From assembly GCA_016191285.1 (NCBI GenBank), contig JACPPA010000027.1, positions 1 to 41,602 on the forward strand: a stretch of 41,602 bases of DNA, in the 5' to 3' direction. The translations under genes were made by a program, and so were the position numbers. Under the pieces are notes generated by a model. That model was given only the letters and a program-made list of their open reading frames with translations, did not search any database and was not told the DNA's origin. Below are positions 16,348 through 25,108 of this stretch, piece after piece (position 1 is the first letter of the stretch; each line of letters begins with the position of its first letter). Source of the DNA: Gammaproteobacteria bacterium. Lineage in GTDB: Bacteria; Pseudomonadota; Gammaproteobacteria; Ga0077536.

Positions 16348-17193
16348 GTGACTATCACTTCCGATTTTTTCTTAGGCGCGCGTTACTGTTGTATCCTTGG
16401 CTATCCCGTCAGCCACAGCCGCTCCCCGCAAATTCATCGTCTGTTCGCCGAGCAATTTGGAATGGCGCTGCGCTACGAAAAAATTCCAGTTGCGCTAGGT
16501 GCATTGAGTCAAGCAGTGGATACGCTGCGCGCCGCGGGATGTTGTGGCATTAACATCACCGTGCCGTTGAAGGAAGAAGCGTATCGGTTAGCGGCCGCGA
16601 GTGCGCCACAGGCGGCGGCAGCGCACGCTGCAAACACGCTGTGGTGGACTATGGAAGGCGAGCTTATAGCCGATAATACCGACGGTACGGGGCTATGTCG
16701 GGATTTGATTGAAAATCACCAAGTCGACCTGCGCGGTCGCCGGATTTTGCTCCTCGGCGCCGGCGGCGCCGCAGCTGGGGTAATTAAACCGCTGCTGGAA
16801 ACCGCGCCCGAGCAACTAGTCGTCAGTAATCGGACACTAAATCGCGCACAAGCCTTGAGCTCGCGATTTGCCGAGTATGGTCCCATTGAATGGGCTGCGG
16901 CGGATGCGCGCTTCGAGCGCTCATTCGACGTGGTGGTTAACGCAACGTCATCGAGCATCACTGACGAATTACCCGTTCTTGATAAAAGTGCGATCGGTGC
17001 GCAGACGGTCTGTTACGACATGTTCTATGCCTCTACCCAGACGCCGTTCTGCGCATGGGGTCAGGACGTTGGCGCGGCACACAGTTTCGATGGATTGGGC
17101 ATGCTGGTTGAGCAGGCGGCGGCGGCGTTTTCGATTTGGCACGGACTCCGACCCGATACTGCACAAGTATTGGCGGCGATGCGGCTTGGATGA
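16348..17193 (+). CDS. aroE: Shikimate dehydrogenase
   Basis: A 281-residue enzyme reducing 3-dehydroshikimate to shikimate with NADPH, the fourth step of the common aromatic pathway. Motifs are GYPVSHSRSPQIH (substrate binding), NITVPLKEEAY with the catalytic Lys, ADNTDGTGL with the catalytic Asp, LLLGAGGAAAGV (dinucleotide-binding loop), NATSSS, and DGLGMLVEQAAAAF near the end. I chose the GTG at 16348; no other start lies between it and the conserved N-terminus, and the longer frame runs into the upstream gene. It ends at the AT-rich spacer and converges on rsmA. Confidence 0.95.
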   Translation: MTITSDFFLGARYCCILGYPVSHSRSPQIHRLFAEQFGMALRYEKIPVALGALSQAVDTLRAAGCCGINITVPLKEEAYRLAAASAPQAAAAHAANTLWWTMEGELIADNTDGTGLCRDLIENHQVDLRGRRILLLGAGGAAAGVIKPLLETAPEQLVVSNRTLNRAQALSSRFAEYGPIEWAAADARFERSFDVVVNATSSSITDELPVLDKSAIGAQTVCYDMFYASTQTPFCAWGQDVGAAHSFDGLGMLVEQAAAAFSIWHGLRPDTAQVLAAMRLG

Positions 17194-17521
17194 GTGCTGT
17201 CACCCTTATATGGGCTTTGTGGAGGGCTCCTAAGGAAGCTTTTGCACATCCTGGGTGAAGTTAACGAATCTTTTTGAAAGTTATGCAACAAAAGCTTGGT
17301 AATACATTTGAAGTTAAATTTAAAATATTGAAACATATGGCTATATCTTCAAGTGGCGAGATCTTAGCCATTTCAACAAACGGGCCGTACCACCAGCGTC
17401 GATGGCCTTACCAAAGCAACCTGTCCACAATGTTATCCACACAAATTGTGGATAATCCTAACGACTTGCTTATCGGTCCTTTTAGCCCTTGCGATAGGCG
17501 AAAAATCACGCGAAATAGCGT
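17194..17521. other. AT-rich convergent spacer with DnaA-box cluster
   Basis: A 328-nt gene-free spacer between the convergent aroE and rsmA genes. It is strikingly AT-rich (about 17268-17350) compared with its surroundings. It carries two perfect DnaA boxes facing each other (17433-17441 and 17447-17455), a weaker CTGTCCACA at 17421-17429 and a one-mismatch TTTTGCACA at 17240-17248. Because both flanking genes end here, the boxes are not promoter elements of either. It may be a replication origin, a DnaA-titration or reactivation site, or a chance cluster. Confidence 0.6.
17433..17455. promoter_or_regulatory. Inverted pair of perfect DnaA boxes
   Basis: TTATCCACA (17433-17441) and its reverse complement TGTGGATAA (17447-17455) are separated by 5 nt. 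Both are exact matches to the high-affinity DnaA box TTATNCACA. Confidence 0.8.
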
Positions 17522-18307
17522 TTAAATTTCGCATCGTTCGGCCAGGTCCATGTACTGAGTCACTGATATTTCTTCGGCGCGCTGAGTTAGCGAAATCCCG
17601 AGCGAGTTGGTTAGAGAAATGGGCATGACTCGCCCCAGCGTATGGCGCAACATTTTTCGACGCTGTGAAAACGCTAATGCGACCACCTGTTGGAGTTTGG
17701 TCAGCGCTGTCGGCGTCAATAAGGCGCTGCGGGGCCGCAGCGTAAGGACCGTGGAATCGACGCGAGGCGGCGGCGCAAAGGCTTTCGGCGGGACATCGAA
17801 AGCCAGAGCGACTTTGCACTGTGCCTGGGCGATGACCGAGAGCCGGCCGTAGAGGCGACTGCCGGGTGCCGCGGCAAGCCGCAGCGCCACCTCTTTCTGC
17901 ACCATTACGCAGATGTCGCTGATATGCGCGGCATCGGCGATCAATTGCAATAACAGCGGGGTCGAGATGTTGTACGGCAGATTTCCAATGATTCGAAACT
18001 GCGTGGGTAAGGGGGCGAGTGTGGTGAGGTCGAAACGTAGAACGTCGAATGTATGCAGTCGAAAATTGGCGCAGTGACCAAAGCGATCGTTGAGCTTCGC
18101 CGCCAGATCGCGGTCGATCTCTATCGCATCAATTGTCGCGCCGCTCGCGATCAAATGCTGGGTCAGCGCCCCGGTACCTGGCCCAATTTCGACAATGCGC
18201 TCACCCGCTAGCGGTGCAACGACATTCAGCATGTCGGCTTGAAATTGCAGGTCCATCAAAAAGTGCTGTCCAAAGCGCTTGCGTGCGCTGAAACGTTCGG
18301 CGCTCAA
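17522..18307 (-). CDS. rsmA: 16S rRNA (adenine1518-N6/adenine1519-N6)-dimethyltransferase
   Basis: A 261-residue KsgA-type enzyme that dimethylates the two adjacent adenines in the helix-45 loop of 16S rRNA late in small-subunit assembly. It opens with the substrate-binding ARKRFGQHFL; VEIGPGTGALT is the SAM-binding motif I, EIDRD the acidic motif II, and NLPYNIS the catalytic motif IV. A C-terminal helical domain follows. It begins 7 nt after the pdxA stop, preserving the lptD-surA-pdxA-rsmA order. In Escherichia coli apaG-apaH would follow directly; here they lie 8 kb away. Confidence 0.97.
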   Translation of the reverse strand: MSAERFSARKRFGQHFLMDLQFQADMLNVVAPLAGERIVEIGPGTGALTQHLIASGATIDAIEIDRDLAAKLNDRFGHCANFRLHTFDVLRFDLTTLAPLPTQFRIIGNLPYNISTPLLLQLIADAAHISDICVMVQKEVALRLAAAPGSRLYGRLSVIAQAQCKVALAFDVPPKAFAPPPRVDSTVLTLRPRSALLTPTALTKLQQVVALAFSQRRKMLRHTLGRVMPISLTNSLGISLTQRAEEISVTQYMDLAERCEI

Positions 18308-18314
18308 GACGTGA

Positions 18315-19316
18315 TCACTTTCCGTCGCGCGCCTGCGTCACCAAGGCCAGCGCCAAGTTCAGTGCCGTAATCAAACTGCTAGGATCGGCGCGTCCGGATC
18401 CGGCAAGCTCGAGCGCAGTCCCATGATCGACCGAGGTACGAATGAACGGCAACCCCAGCGTGACGTTCACCGCATGCCCAAATCCAAGTGCCTTGAGAAC
18501 CGGTAATCCCTGATCGTGATACATGCTGATGATCGCATCGTAGTTAGTCCTCGACTGCACTCTAAACACCGTATCCGCAGGCAGTGGGCCGGTGACGTCG
18601 AATCCCTCGCGCTGGCAGGCGGCGATAGCAGGACGAATCGCGGTGTCTTCTTCCGTGCCGAGATAACCATTTTCTCCGGCATGTGGATTTAATCCACATA
18701 CCGCCACTCGTGGTCTATCGATGCCAAACCAAGTCTTGAGGTTGTTGACGACAGTTCGAATGGTGTAGGCCACGCGCGCGGCATCAATTTGTTCCGCAAC
18801 GTCGCGCAATGCCAGATGCGTTGTAACGAGCGCGACGCGCAAATTATCGGCGATTAGCATCATCACGGATTGTCGGCTACCCGCCTGCAGGGCAAGGTAT
18901 TCGGTGTGTCCGGTGAAGGCGATGCCAGCTTCGTTGATGATGCTCTTTTGCACGGGGCCAGTCACCAGCGCGTCGAATTCGCCACGCATGCAACCCTGTA
19001 GTGCGCGATCCAGCGTTGCCAGCACGTAGTGCGAATTCTCGCGTGTCAGTACTCTCGGGAGCACGGGGCGACGAAGTTCGATTGGTTCCACCCAAAGGTG
19101 ATTTTGTGAGGAGGTAGTGGGAATGCTATTGGCTATATAGGGATCGATTTCGACATCCAAGCCCAATTGCGCGGCGCGCGCGCGTAGTAGCGCCGGATCG
19201 GCGATTACGACGACTTCAGCCTCGAATGATAGCGCGCTTAAGGCCAGCGCGAGATCGGGTCCGATGCCAGCCGGTTCGCCTGGCGTGACGGCAATACGAG
19301 GCAGCCGGCGGTTAAT
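18315..19316 (-). CDS. pdxA: 4-hydroxythreonine-4-phosphate dehydrogenase, non-canonical start
   Basis: PdxA oxidises 4-phosphohydroxy-L-threonine in the DXP-dependent vitamin B6 pathway. The homologous reading frame begins RIAVTPGEPAGIGPDLALAL and includes GPVQKSIINEAGIAFTGHTE, the metal-site HAGENGYLG, YHDQGLPVLKALGF and TSVDHGTALELAG. No ATG, GTG or TTG occurs in this frame upstream of the conserved N-terminus: after an in-frame TGA only ACG, ATT and CTG are available. The ATT at 19316-19314 gives 333 residues, overlaps the end of surA, and has GAGGG 6 nt upstream. CTG at 19304 would give 329 residues, the E. coli length. An internal TTG at 19166 would delete the conserved N-terminus. A sequence error or a tightly coupled rare start are the options. 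Confidence 0.9.
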   Translation of the reverse strand: MNRRLPRIAVTPGEPAGIGPDLALALSALSFEAEVVVIADPALLRARAAQLGLDVEIDPYIANSIPTTSSQNHLWVEPIELRRPVLPRVLTRENSHYVLATLDRALQGCMRGEFDALVTGPVQKSIINEAGIAFTGHTEYLALQAGSRQSVMMLIADNLRVALVTTHLALRDVAEQIDAARVAYTIRTVVNNLKTWFGIDRPRVAVCGLNPHAGENGYLGTEEDTAIRPAIAACQREGFDVTGPLPADTVFRVQSRTNYDAIISMYHDQGLPVLKALGFGHAVNVTLGLPFIRTSVDHGTALELAGSGRADPSSLITALNLALALVTQARDGK

Positions 19317-20589
19317 CGTCCGCCCTCATTTCGACATAGGCTTCGTCACGCAAGCGACGTAGCCAGTCTTGATAGGATTCCTCGCGTTTGCGCGCGGCGA
19401 CCGCGTCCCGCGCTTTTGCTCTTCTCACTTCATCGGTCCCGTCATAGGTTCGGTGGTCGAGAACTTGGAGAATATGCCAACCAAATTCAGTGTGAAATGG
19501 CGCGCTAATTTGTCCGGGATCGGTCGCTAGCATTACTTCTTCGAATTCCGGCGCCATTTGGCCTTTACTCACCCAGCCCAAATCGCCGCCTTGCAATGCG
19601 GAGCCGCGGTCGTCGGAGTGCGTGCGCGCCAAGGTGGCAAAATCGTCACCGCTCTCGAGTCTTATGCGTAATTGACGCAGCCTTTCGATTGCATCTTGTT
19701 CGCTGACGAGTTGATTGGGCGTGATCAAGATGTGACGAACTTTGGTTTGCTCGACCATCACCTTTTCGCCGCGGCGCTTGCCGGTCAGTTTGACGATGTG
19801 GAAACCATTCGAGCTACGAATGATGTCGCTATGCGCATTGACTTCGAGCGTTCGTGCCGAGTCGGCGAGCAAACTCGGGATCTCGTCGATTTTGCGCCAT
19901 CCGAGATCCCCTTTATCCAAGGCGTCCTGACCGTCCGACATGGCAATCGCCAGATCGCCAAAATCAGCGCCCTCGTCCAGGCGTTTCATTACCGTGTCGG
20001 CTTTTTCCTTTGCCGCGCGCCGTTCGATTTCAGTGGCGCCTGATGGCGTGGAAATCAAAATATGCGAAACGCGATATTCCTCGCCGGCGGCGGCCGCGCC
20101 ACTTTCGTTTGTGAGGTAATTGTCGATTTCGCGCTCGCTGACCTGAATACGTTTATCCACCTCCTCGCGACGGAGTTTGGCGAGCAGAATTTCTTGTCGG
20201 ATATCGTCTCTAAAGCGCGCGAACTCGTAACCTTCGGACTGTAGAATTTGCTTGAATTGCGGTATGTCCAGCTTATTTTTTTTTGCGATGTCGTTGATCG
20301 CTTTGTCCAAATTATCTTCCGAGACTCTTACGCCACTGTGTTCCGCAACCTGGACTTGGATTTTTTGCAGGATCAATCGCTCCATGACCTGGCGCTCAAG
20401 CACTGTTGTCGGCGGCAATTCTCCGCCATTCTGACGCAGTTCGGTTCGCACGCGCGCCAGTTGCTGGTCAAGTTCGCTGCGCATGACCACATCGTCGTCG
20501 ACCACCGCGAGGATCCGATCGATCTCCATGGCCTGTGCGAGCGTACAGGCCAAAATCAGGAGCGCGCCTAACAAACTGGGTCTAAACAT
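19312..20589 (-). CDS. surA: Periplasmic chaperone and peptidyl-prolyl isomerase SurA
   Basis: A 425-residue periplasmic chaperone for outer-membrane proteins, close to the E. coli length of 428. Signal peptide FRPSLLGALLILACTLAQA is followed by the SurA N-terminal domain (VVDDDVVMRSELDQQL, LERQVMERLILQKIQ) and two parvulin domains, beginning at about YRVSHILIST and VRHILITPNQ, each containing the GGDLGW- or KGDLGW-type segment. The ATG at 20589 puts the signal peptide at the N-terminus; a TTG at 20631 gives a longer, less likely start. It probably delivers LptD, encoded just upstream, to the BAM complex. Confidence 0.95.
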   Translation of the reverse strand: MFRPSLLGALLILACTLAQAMEIDRILAVVDDDVVMRSELDQQLARVRTELRQNGGELPPTTVLERQVMERLILQKIQVQVAEHSGVRVSEDNLDKAINDIAKKNKLDIPQFKQILQSEGYEFARFRDDIRQEILLAKLRREEVDKRIQVSEREIDNYLTNESGAAAAGEEYRVSHILISTPSGATEIERRAAKEKADTVMKRLDEGADFGDLAIAMSDGQDALDKGDLGWRKIDEIPSLLADSARTLEVNAHSDIIRSSNGFHIVKLTGKRRGEKVMVEQTKVRHILITPNQLVSEQDAIERLRQLRIRLESGDDFATLARTHSDDRGSALQGGDLGWVSKGQMAPEFEEVMLATDPGQISAPFHTEFGWHILQVLDHRTYDGTDEVRRAKARDAVAARKREESYQDWLRRLRDEAYVEMRADD

Positions 20590-20733
20590 CGTTTCTGGTG
20601 CTCTAGGCAATCGCGGGAAAGCGTGGTTCAAAGTAGGTCATCGAAAAATAGCGAAAGTTCCGAACCGCGCGGATCTTACCCTAATCCACTGACCAGGCCG
20701 GAACTTAAAGTTGAGTTCCGAACTGGCAAAAGG

Positions 20734-22962
20734 TTAGAACAGCGATTCGTAGCCGGGGATACTGCGTCGCAGAAAATTGGCTGTGCCGCGCCCCAGTCCG
20801 CCCAATCCCTTCAACTGCGCTTCGACTAAAACCGCGGTATCAAATTGTCCTTGCACGTTGCGAATGTAGCGGCGGCCTAATAGCCGGATACCCCAGCAAC
20901 AATCTTCGAGCTCAATTCCACCGACCATTTCCAAGGTTTCTTGCTTCTGCAGCGAATACGCCCAACGACCTATCAGGCTCACGCTTTCGGTCATCGGGAG
21001 TCGAAACGACACATCGGTTTGCTCGACGTCGGTGATGGCAACGCGGCGGCGATAGGCCGCGTTGAGCACGGTTCCGTCTTTCGGTGCGTACCTAATCGAA
21101 AGCGCGGATTTTTCAGTTCGATCCGTATTTGGATTCCATTGCACGGTCGCGCGGGCCACCCAGGCGTCGGATAAATGGGTCGCGACTTCGCCAATAAGCT
21201 CGGACGTACTATCGTCAACCGCTGTAACGCCGGGGAGAGTAATTTCACGCGGTCGAAAGTAGTAGATCTGGCCGATACTCGCATCAAATAACTCGCGTCC
21301 CGAGCGCATGCTGAAATAGCGCGACGTAACGCCGAGTGCAATTTGATTCGCGTCGCTAACGCGATCGTGGCCTGAAAATCGATCGCCCAGGAATAAGCTA
21401 ACAAACGAAAAATCAAACAGGCCGGAGTCAAACACTGGGTATTGATCTTGCCCTACCTTCGGCACCAGTAAGTAGTAAACCCGTGGTTCGAGTGTTTGTA
21501 GTAAGCGGTTACCGAAAATCCTGAAGCGGCGTTCGAAAAACAATTGGGTATCGACGCTGAGCACTGGAACGGCGCGCGATTCATTTGCAGAAAACTTGTC
21601 GGAGTTGGTCAATAAATATTCTGTGTAGCGCACACCAAGCGCCGGGCGAATAAAGGCCCAGGGCTTTAGAAATGGCAATGACATGGTCGGTTCCAGATGA
21701 ATCCGCCCACCAGACACACTGCCATCGCGATTAAAATAAGTGATCTCGCCCAGCGTATAAAAATGCGGTTTGAGGTGCGCTTCTGGATACAGGGTTTGAA
21801 AAATAATTTGCGGCAACCGCTGATAGGGACCGAATGCGGCCGGGATCGAGCTATCAACATTCTGGTAGCTTTGCATGAGGCCATACACATAAAGCGGGCC
21901 GTGGACGAACGTGGTCTCCAAACGCCTATCGAGATAGCGTTGACTCGAGATCCCGAGGCTGCTCCCGAAATCCTCGAAGTAATGTGCGTCCGAGACGTTC
22001 TGAAATAAGCCATTCACGAATCCTTGGCCGTTAGCATAAGACTGCTGATGTTTGATCGTGATAGCAGATCGTTCATTGTTATTGCGTAACGAATCGCTAG
22101 CCAAAAATTCGAAACTCAACTCGCTTTTGAAAGTAGTGCCTAGATACCGGTAGTCGCCGCCGAGCATCTCGCCATGATTCGAGAGGTGTCGGGGAATAAT
22201 GGTCGCATCTTGATTCGGCGAGATATTGATGTAGTACGGAAGGCGCAAATCCAGACCTCGCGTACTGGAGCTACTGAAGGTGGGGATCAAGAAGCCCGAC
22301 TTTCGCTTGCTGCTAAGGGGGAAGGTGAAATACGGAAGATATAAAACCGGAACGCCTTTGACTCTTAAGATTGCGTTAACGGCGTAACCGCTCTCCGTAT
22401 TGTGATTAAGCCGGATGCGCGACGCGGAGAATTTCCAAACTTCTCCCCGCGCGGGACAGGTTGAGTAGTCAACATCTTGCAAACGCGTAATGTGCGCTCT
22501 GTTATCGCTTTTTATCAGGCGCGCCGCGCCGCGACCCTGTCGATTGAGCAACCAATATTTGCCGCGCTCAAGACGGGAGAGATCATCCGCGAAGTTAAAT
22601 AATCCACGTTCGCCCTGCCACAGTAAACTGCGATCCCAAATATGGCCATGACCCTCGACGGCCGCGGCGTCAGCGTCGCGGTCGTAAGTCACTTCGTCCG
22701 CTTTTACCGCAGCGCGTGACTGAATTAACTCGACGTCGCCAGCAAAGTAAGTGGTGCCATGGTCAACAATTCGCGCGCTATCAGCTCGTATTTCGGTATT
22801 GTCAGGGTCAATCTTCGCGCTTGAGAATTCCGGGCGGATTGGAATCGTGCGATCAATGGGACAGAGCCACCAATACTCTTCGACGGACCGTCGACCACGG
22901 GTGGCGGCTGTCGCTTGTAAAGCGAACGAAAGGAGGCATACCGCGATCGTGAATTGGCGCAT
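20734..22962 (-). CDS. lptD: LPS-assembly outer-membrane protein LptD
   Basis: A 742-residue outer-membrane translocon for lipopolysaccharide. A signal peptide (about 1-19) is followed by a periplasmic beta-jellyroll OstA domain (from about 50: NTEIRADSARI, YFAGDVEL, KADEVTYDRD) and then a large beta-barrel. The cysteines of the LptD disulfide network are visible: WWLCPIDR near the N-terminus, YSTCPARG after the jellyroll, and an adjacent pair in ELEDCCWGIR near the C-terminus. These support a functional disulfide-rearranging translocon. It heads the minus-strand block lptD-surA-pdxA-rsmA. LptE is not in the window. Confidence 0.96.
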   Translation of the reverse strand: MRQFTIAVCLLSFALQATAATRGRRSVEEYWWLCPIDRTIPIRPEFSSAKIDPDNTEIRADSARIVDHGTTYFAGDVELIQSRAAVKADEVTYDRDADAAAVEGHGHIWDRSLLWQGERGLFNFADDLSRLERGKYWLLNRQGRGAARLIKSDNRAHITRLQDVDYSTCPARGEVWKFSASRIRLNHNTESGYAVNAILRVKGVPVLYLPYFTFPLSSKRKSGFLIPTFSSSSTRGLDLRLPYYINISPNQDATIIPRHLSNHGEMLGGDYRYLGTTFKSELSFEFLASDSLRNNNERSAITIKHQQSYANGQGFVNGLFQNVSDAHYFEDFGSSLGISSQRYLDRRLETTFVHGPLYVYGLMQSYQNVDSSIPAAFGPYQRLPQIIFQTLYPEAHLKPHFYTLGEITYFNRDGSVSGGRIHLEPTMSLPFLKPWAFIRPALGVRYTEYLLTNSDKFSANESRAVPVLSVDTQLFFERRFRIFGNRLLQTLEPRVYYLLVPKVGQDQYPVFDSGLFDFSFVSLFLGDRFSGHDRVSDANQIALGVTSRYFSMRSGRELFDASIGQIYYFRPREITLPGVTAVDDSTSELIGEVATHLSDAWVARATVQWNPNTDRTEKSALSIRYAPKDGTVLNAAYRRRVAITDVEQTDVSFRLPMTESVSLIGRWAYSLQKQETLEMVGGIELEDCCWGIRLLGRRYIRNVQGQFDTAVLVEAQLKGLGGLGRGTANFLRRSIPGYESLF

Positions 22963-23081
22963 GGGAGTCTAGGGCTGGCGAGTCCGTAAAATCGCACATG
23001 TGGTGAGGCGCTTCAACCGATGTGTTGTGTATCGTTCAATTGCGTTTCGACGGGCGGCGCAAAGCCACGGCGCGACTCAGC

Positions 23082-23687
23082 TTAATTCAGCGTCCGCGTG
23101 GTGCGAATCGCTTCGCGCAAGCGGTGTTCGATGTAGGTTACGCGATCATCAACTGCGTCGATCTCGAGGAGTTTCACTTTGTCGCCAAGCGGGAGCGGCA
23201 ATAATTCCGCGAATCGATACGCCAGTTCGCTCGCGTCGAGTTCGGCATCAATCGCACCTTTGCCATTTGGATCGATTTGTTGAAGCAGATTCTGAAGTAG
23301 CAGTCTCAACTGCGCGGTTCTCGCTTTCGGCGGCGGCGCACCGACGTCGTTAAGCCAACTCACTTCAGCCACCTGAAGTTGATTATGCACCGTGTTCGAG
23401 AGGATCCGAAAACGACGACGGCCACGCGCGACGATGTGCAATAAGCCATTCGCGCCTTGATTCCAATCGACGATGTCGGCGGCGGTGCCGATCGCGAACG
23501 TCTCCGCCGCGACGCCGGTTTCGCGCCCCGCGCTAATGGCGACGACGCCGAAAGGCGCTTGCGTCCGCACGCAGTCGCGAACGAGGTCAATGTAGCGTCG
23601 CTCGAAGATCTGCAACGGCAATATCCCGCCTGGGAACAGTACCGTTTGTAGGGGGAAGAGCGCGAGCGAGGTGGTTGACGTCTGCAC
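23082..23687 (-). CDS. Stand-alone Lon N-terminal (LON substrate-binding) domain protein
   Basis: A 201-residue protein resembling only the N-terminal substrate-recognition domain of Lon protease. It starts LALFPLQTVLFPGGILPLQIFERRYIDLV, followed by FGVVAISAGRETG and the ARGRRRFRIL segment, then a helical C-terminal part. There is no AAA+ or protease domain, so it is not proteolytic by itself; such proteins are widespread and poorly characterised. The GTG at 23687 is chosen because the longer frame extends into mpl. It starts 7 nt after the mpl stop, so translational coupling is likely. Confidence 0.85.
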   Translation of the reverse strand: MQTSTTSLALFPLQTVLFPGGILPLQIFERRYIDLVRDCVRTQAPFGVVAISAGRETGVAAETFAIGTAADIVDWNQGANGLLHIVARGRRRFRILSNTVHNQLQVAEVSWLNDVGAPPPKARTAQLRLLLQNLLQQIDPNGKGAIDAELDASELAYRFAELLPLPLGDKVKLLEIDAVDDRVTYIEHRLREAIRTTRTLN

Positions 23688-23694
23688 CGTAAGC

Positions 23695-25059
23695 TTAAGC
23701 GTTGCCCAGTTGCGCGATAAGGCGCTGATGGATGCCGCCGAAAGCGCCATTACTCATTATCAATACGTGGGCCGGCCGGCGTGCGAGTTTGGTCACGGCG
23801 TTCACCACTGTGTCGATGGTCTCGTGGGCTTGGCAGCGGTCGCCGACCGAATTGCACACCACTGCTGAGTCCCAGCCTAGCGTAGAGGGTGCAAACAGCA
23901 CGACTTGATCGGCGTTGGCGAAGGCCCGCACGAGTTCGTCTTGATGGGCACCGCGTCGCATCGAGTTTGAGCGGGGCTCGAGGACAGCGATGATCTGCCC
24001 GTTGCCGACGCGCTCGCGCAGCGCCTGCAGGGTCGCGGCAATGGCCGTTGGATGATGAGCAAAATCGTCATAGACCGAGATCCCGCGAACTTTCCCTACC
24101 AATTCCAGGCGACGCTTGACGTTCTTAAAGCGCGGCAATGCGGTCGCGACGGTGGCGTCCGGGATTCCTAACAGTTGCGCGGCGCAGATCGCGGCTGTCG
24201 CATTCATCGCGTTATGTTGCCCATTCAAGGGCGAGTCCAATTCCAAGGGAGGCTGCGTGTCGCGCAAGAGTCGAAGTCGCGTACCGGGCGCCACGAGCGT
24301 GCGTTCAAGGCGCCATTCGGCGGTGGCGCCTGTGCCAAATTTTAGTGTACTACTCCAACAGCCTCGCTGTAGCGTCTCCTCGATATTGCGGTCGTCGCTG
24401 TTCCAAATAATGGTTCCGGCGCCGGGCACGGTCCGCACCAGATGATGGAATTGCGTCATGACCGCATTCAAGTCGGCAAAAATGTCCACATGGTCGAGTT
24501 CGAGGTTATTAATAACGAGTGTCCGCGGCGCGTAATGGACAAATTTGGATCGTTTATCGAAGAACGCTGAATCGTATTCGTCGGCTTCGATCACAAAATA
24601 TTTGCCGCCACCGAGGCGCGCCGGGACGCCGAAATTTTCGGGTAAGCCACCGATCAGGAATCCAGGATTAAGGCCAGCGCATTCCAGCAACCACGCCAAC
24701 AAGCTGGTCGTGGTGGTTTTGCCGTGAGTTCCGGCCACGGCCAATACGTGCTTGTCGCGGAGCACATGGATTGCGACCCACGCGGGACCCGAGCAGTACA
24801 GCAGGCCTTCGTTCAGCACGTATTCGACGACGGGATTACCGCGACTCAAGGCATTGCCAATGACCACTAAATCGGGCCGTGGCTGTAACTGACTCGGGTC
24901 CCAACCTACGGTGATGGGAATGCCGGCAGTCGCGAGAAAATCGCTCATCGGAGGATAGACGTTGACGTCCGCGCCCGTCACGCGGTGGCCTTGCTGTTGC
25001 GCGAGTCGCGCAAGACCTGCCATGAAAGTACCGCAGATCCCGAGAATATGGACGTGCAC
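23695..25059 (-). CDS. mpl: UDP-N-acetylmuramate:tripeptide ligase (murein recycling)
   Basis: A 454-residue Mur-ligase that joins recycled L-Ala-gamma-D-Glu-meso-DAP to UDP-MurNAc, feeding tripeptide back into peptidoglycan synthesis. It begins MHVHILGICGTFMAGLARLAQQ (Rossmann N-domain), has VAGTHGKTTTTSLL as the ATP P-loop (about 108-121), EADEYDSAFFDKRSKF, NNLELDHVDIF and YDDFAHHPTAIAATL in the C-terminal domain. GTF rather than the MurC-type GIGG pattern, and the missing mra cluster context, favour Mpl over MurC. It is followed tightly by the LON-domain gene. Confidence 0.95.
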   Translation of the reverse strand: MHVHILGICGTFMAGLARLAQQQGHRVTGADVNVYPPMSDFLATAGIPITVGWDPSQLQPRPDLVVIGNALSRGNPVVEYVLNEGLLYCSGPAWVAIHVLRDKHVLAVAGTHGKTTTTSLLAWLLECAGLNPGFLIGGLPENFGVPARLGGGKYFVIEADEYDSAFFDKRSKFVHYAPRTLVINNLELDHVDIFADLNAVMTQFHHLVRTVPGAGTIIWNSDDRNIEETLQRGCWSSTLKFGTGATAEWRLERTLVAPGTRLRLLRDTQPPLELDSPLNGQHNAMNATAAICAAQLLGIPDATVATALPRFKNVKRRLELVGKVRGISVYDDFAHHPTAIAATLQALRERVGNGQIIAVLEPRSNSMRRGAHQDELVRAFANADQVVLFAPSTLGWDSAVVCNSVGDRCQAHETIDTVVNAVTKLARRPAHVLIMSNGAFGGIHQRLIAQLGNA

Positions 25060-25108
25060 CGGTGCTCTTAATCGACGCCGAGCTTTTAGCGCGGTCGCGG
25101 CAGATGAA

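Noticed and set aside
17292-17319. A dif-like chromosome-dimer resolution site in the AT-rich spacer
   Set aside because: The right arm (GTTAAAT end) matches nine of eleven positions of the XerD site, but the XerC arm is poor; AT-rich DNA gives such matches by chance.
18315-19166. pdxA starting at the TTG at 19166
   Set aside because: This would remove about 50 residues containing the conserved VTPGEPAGIGPDL, which the upstream frame clearly encodes.
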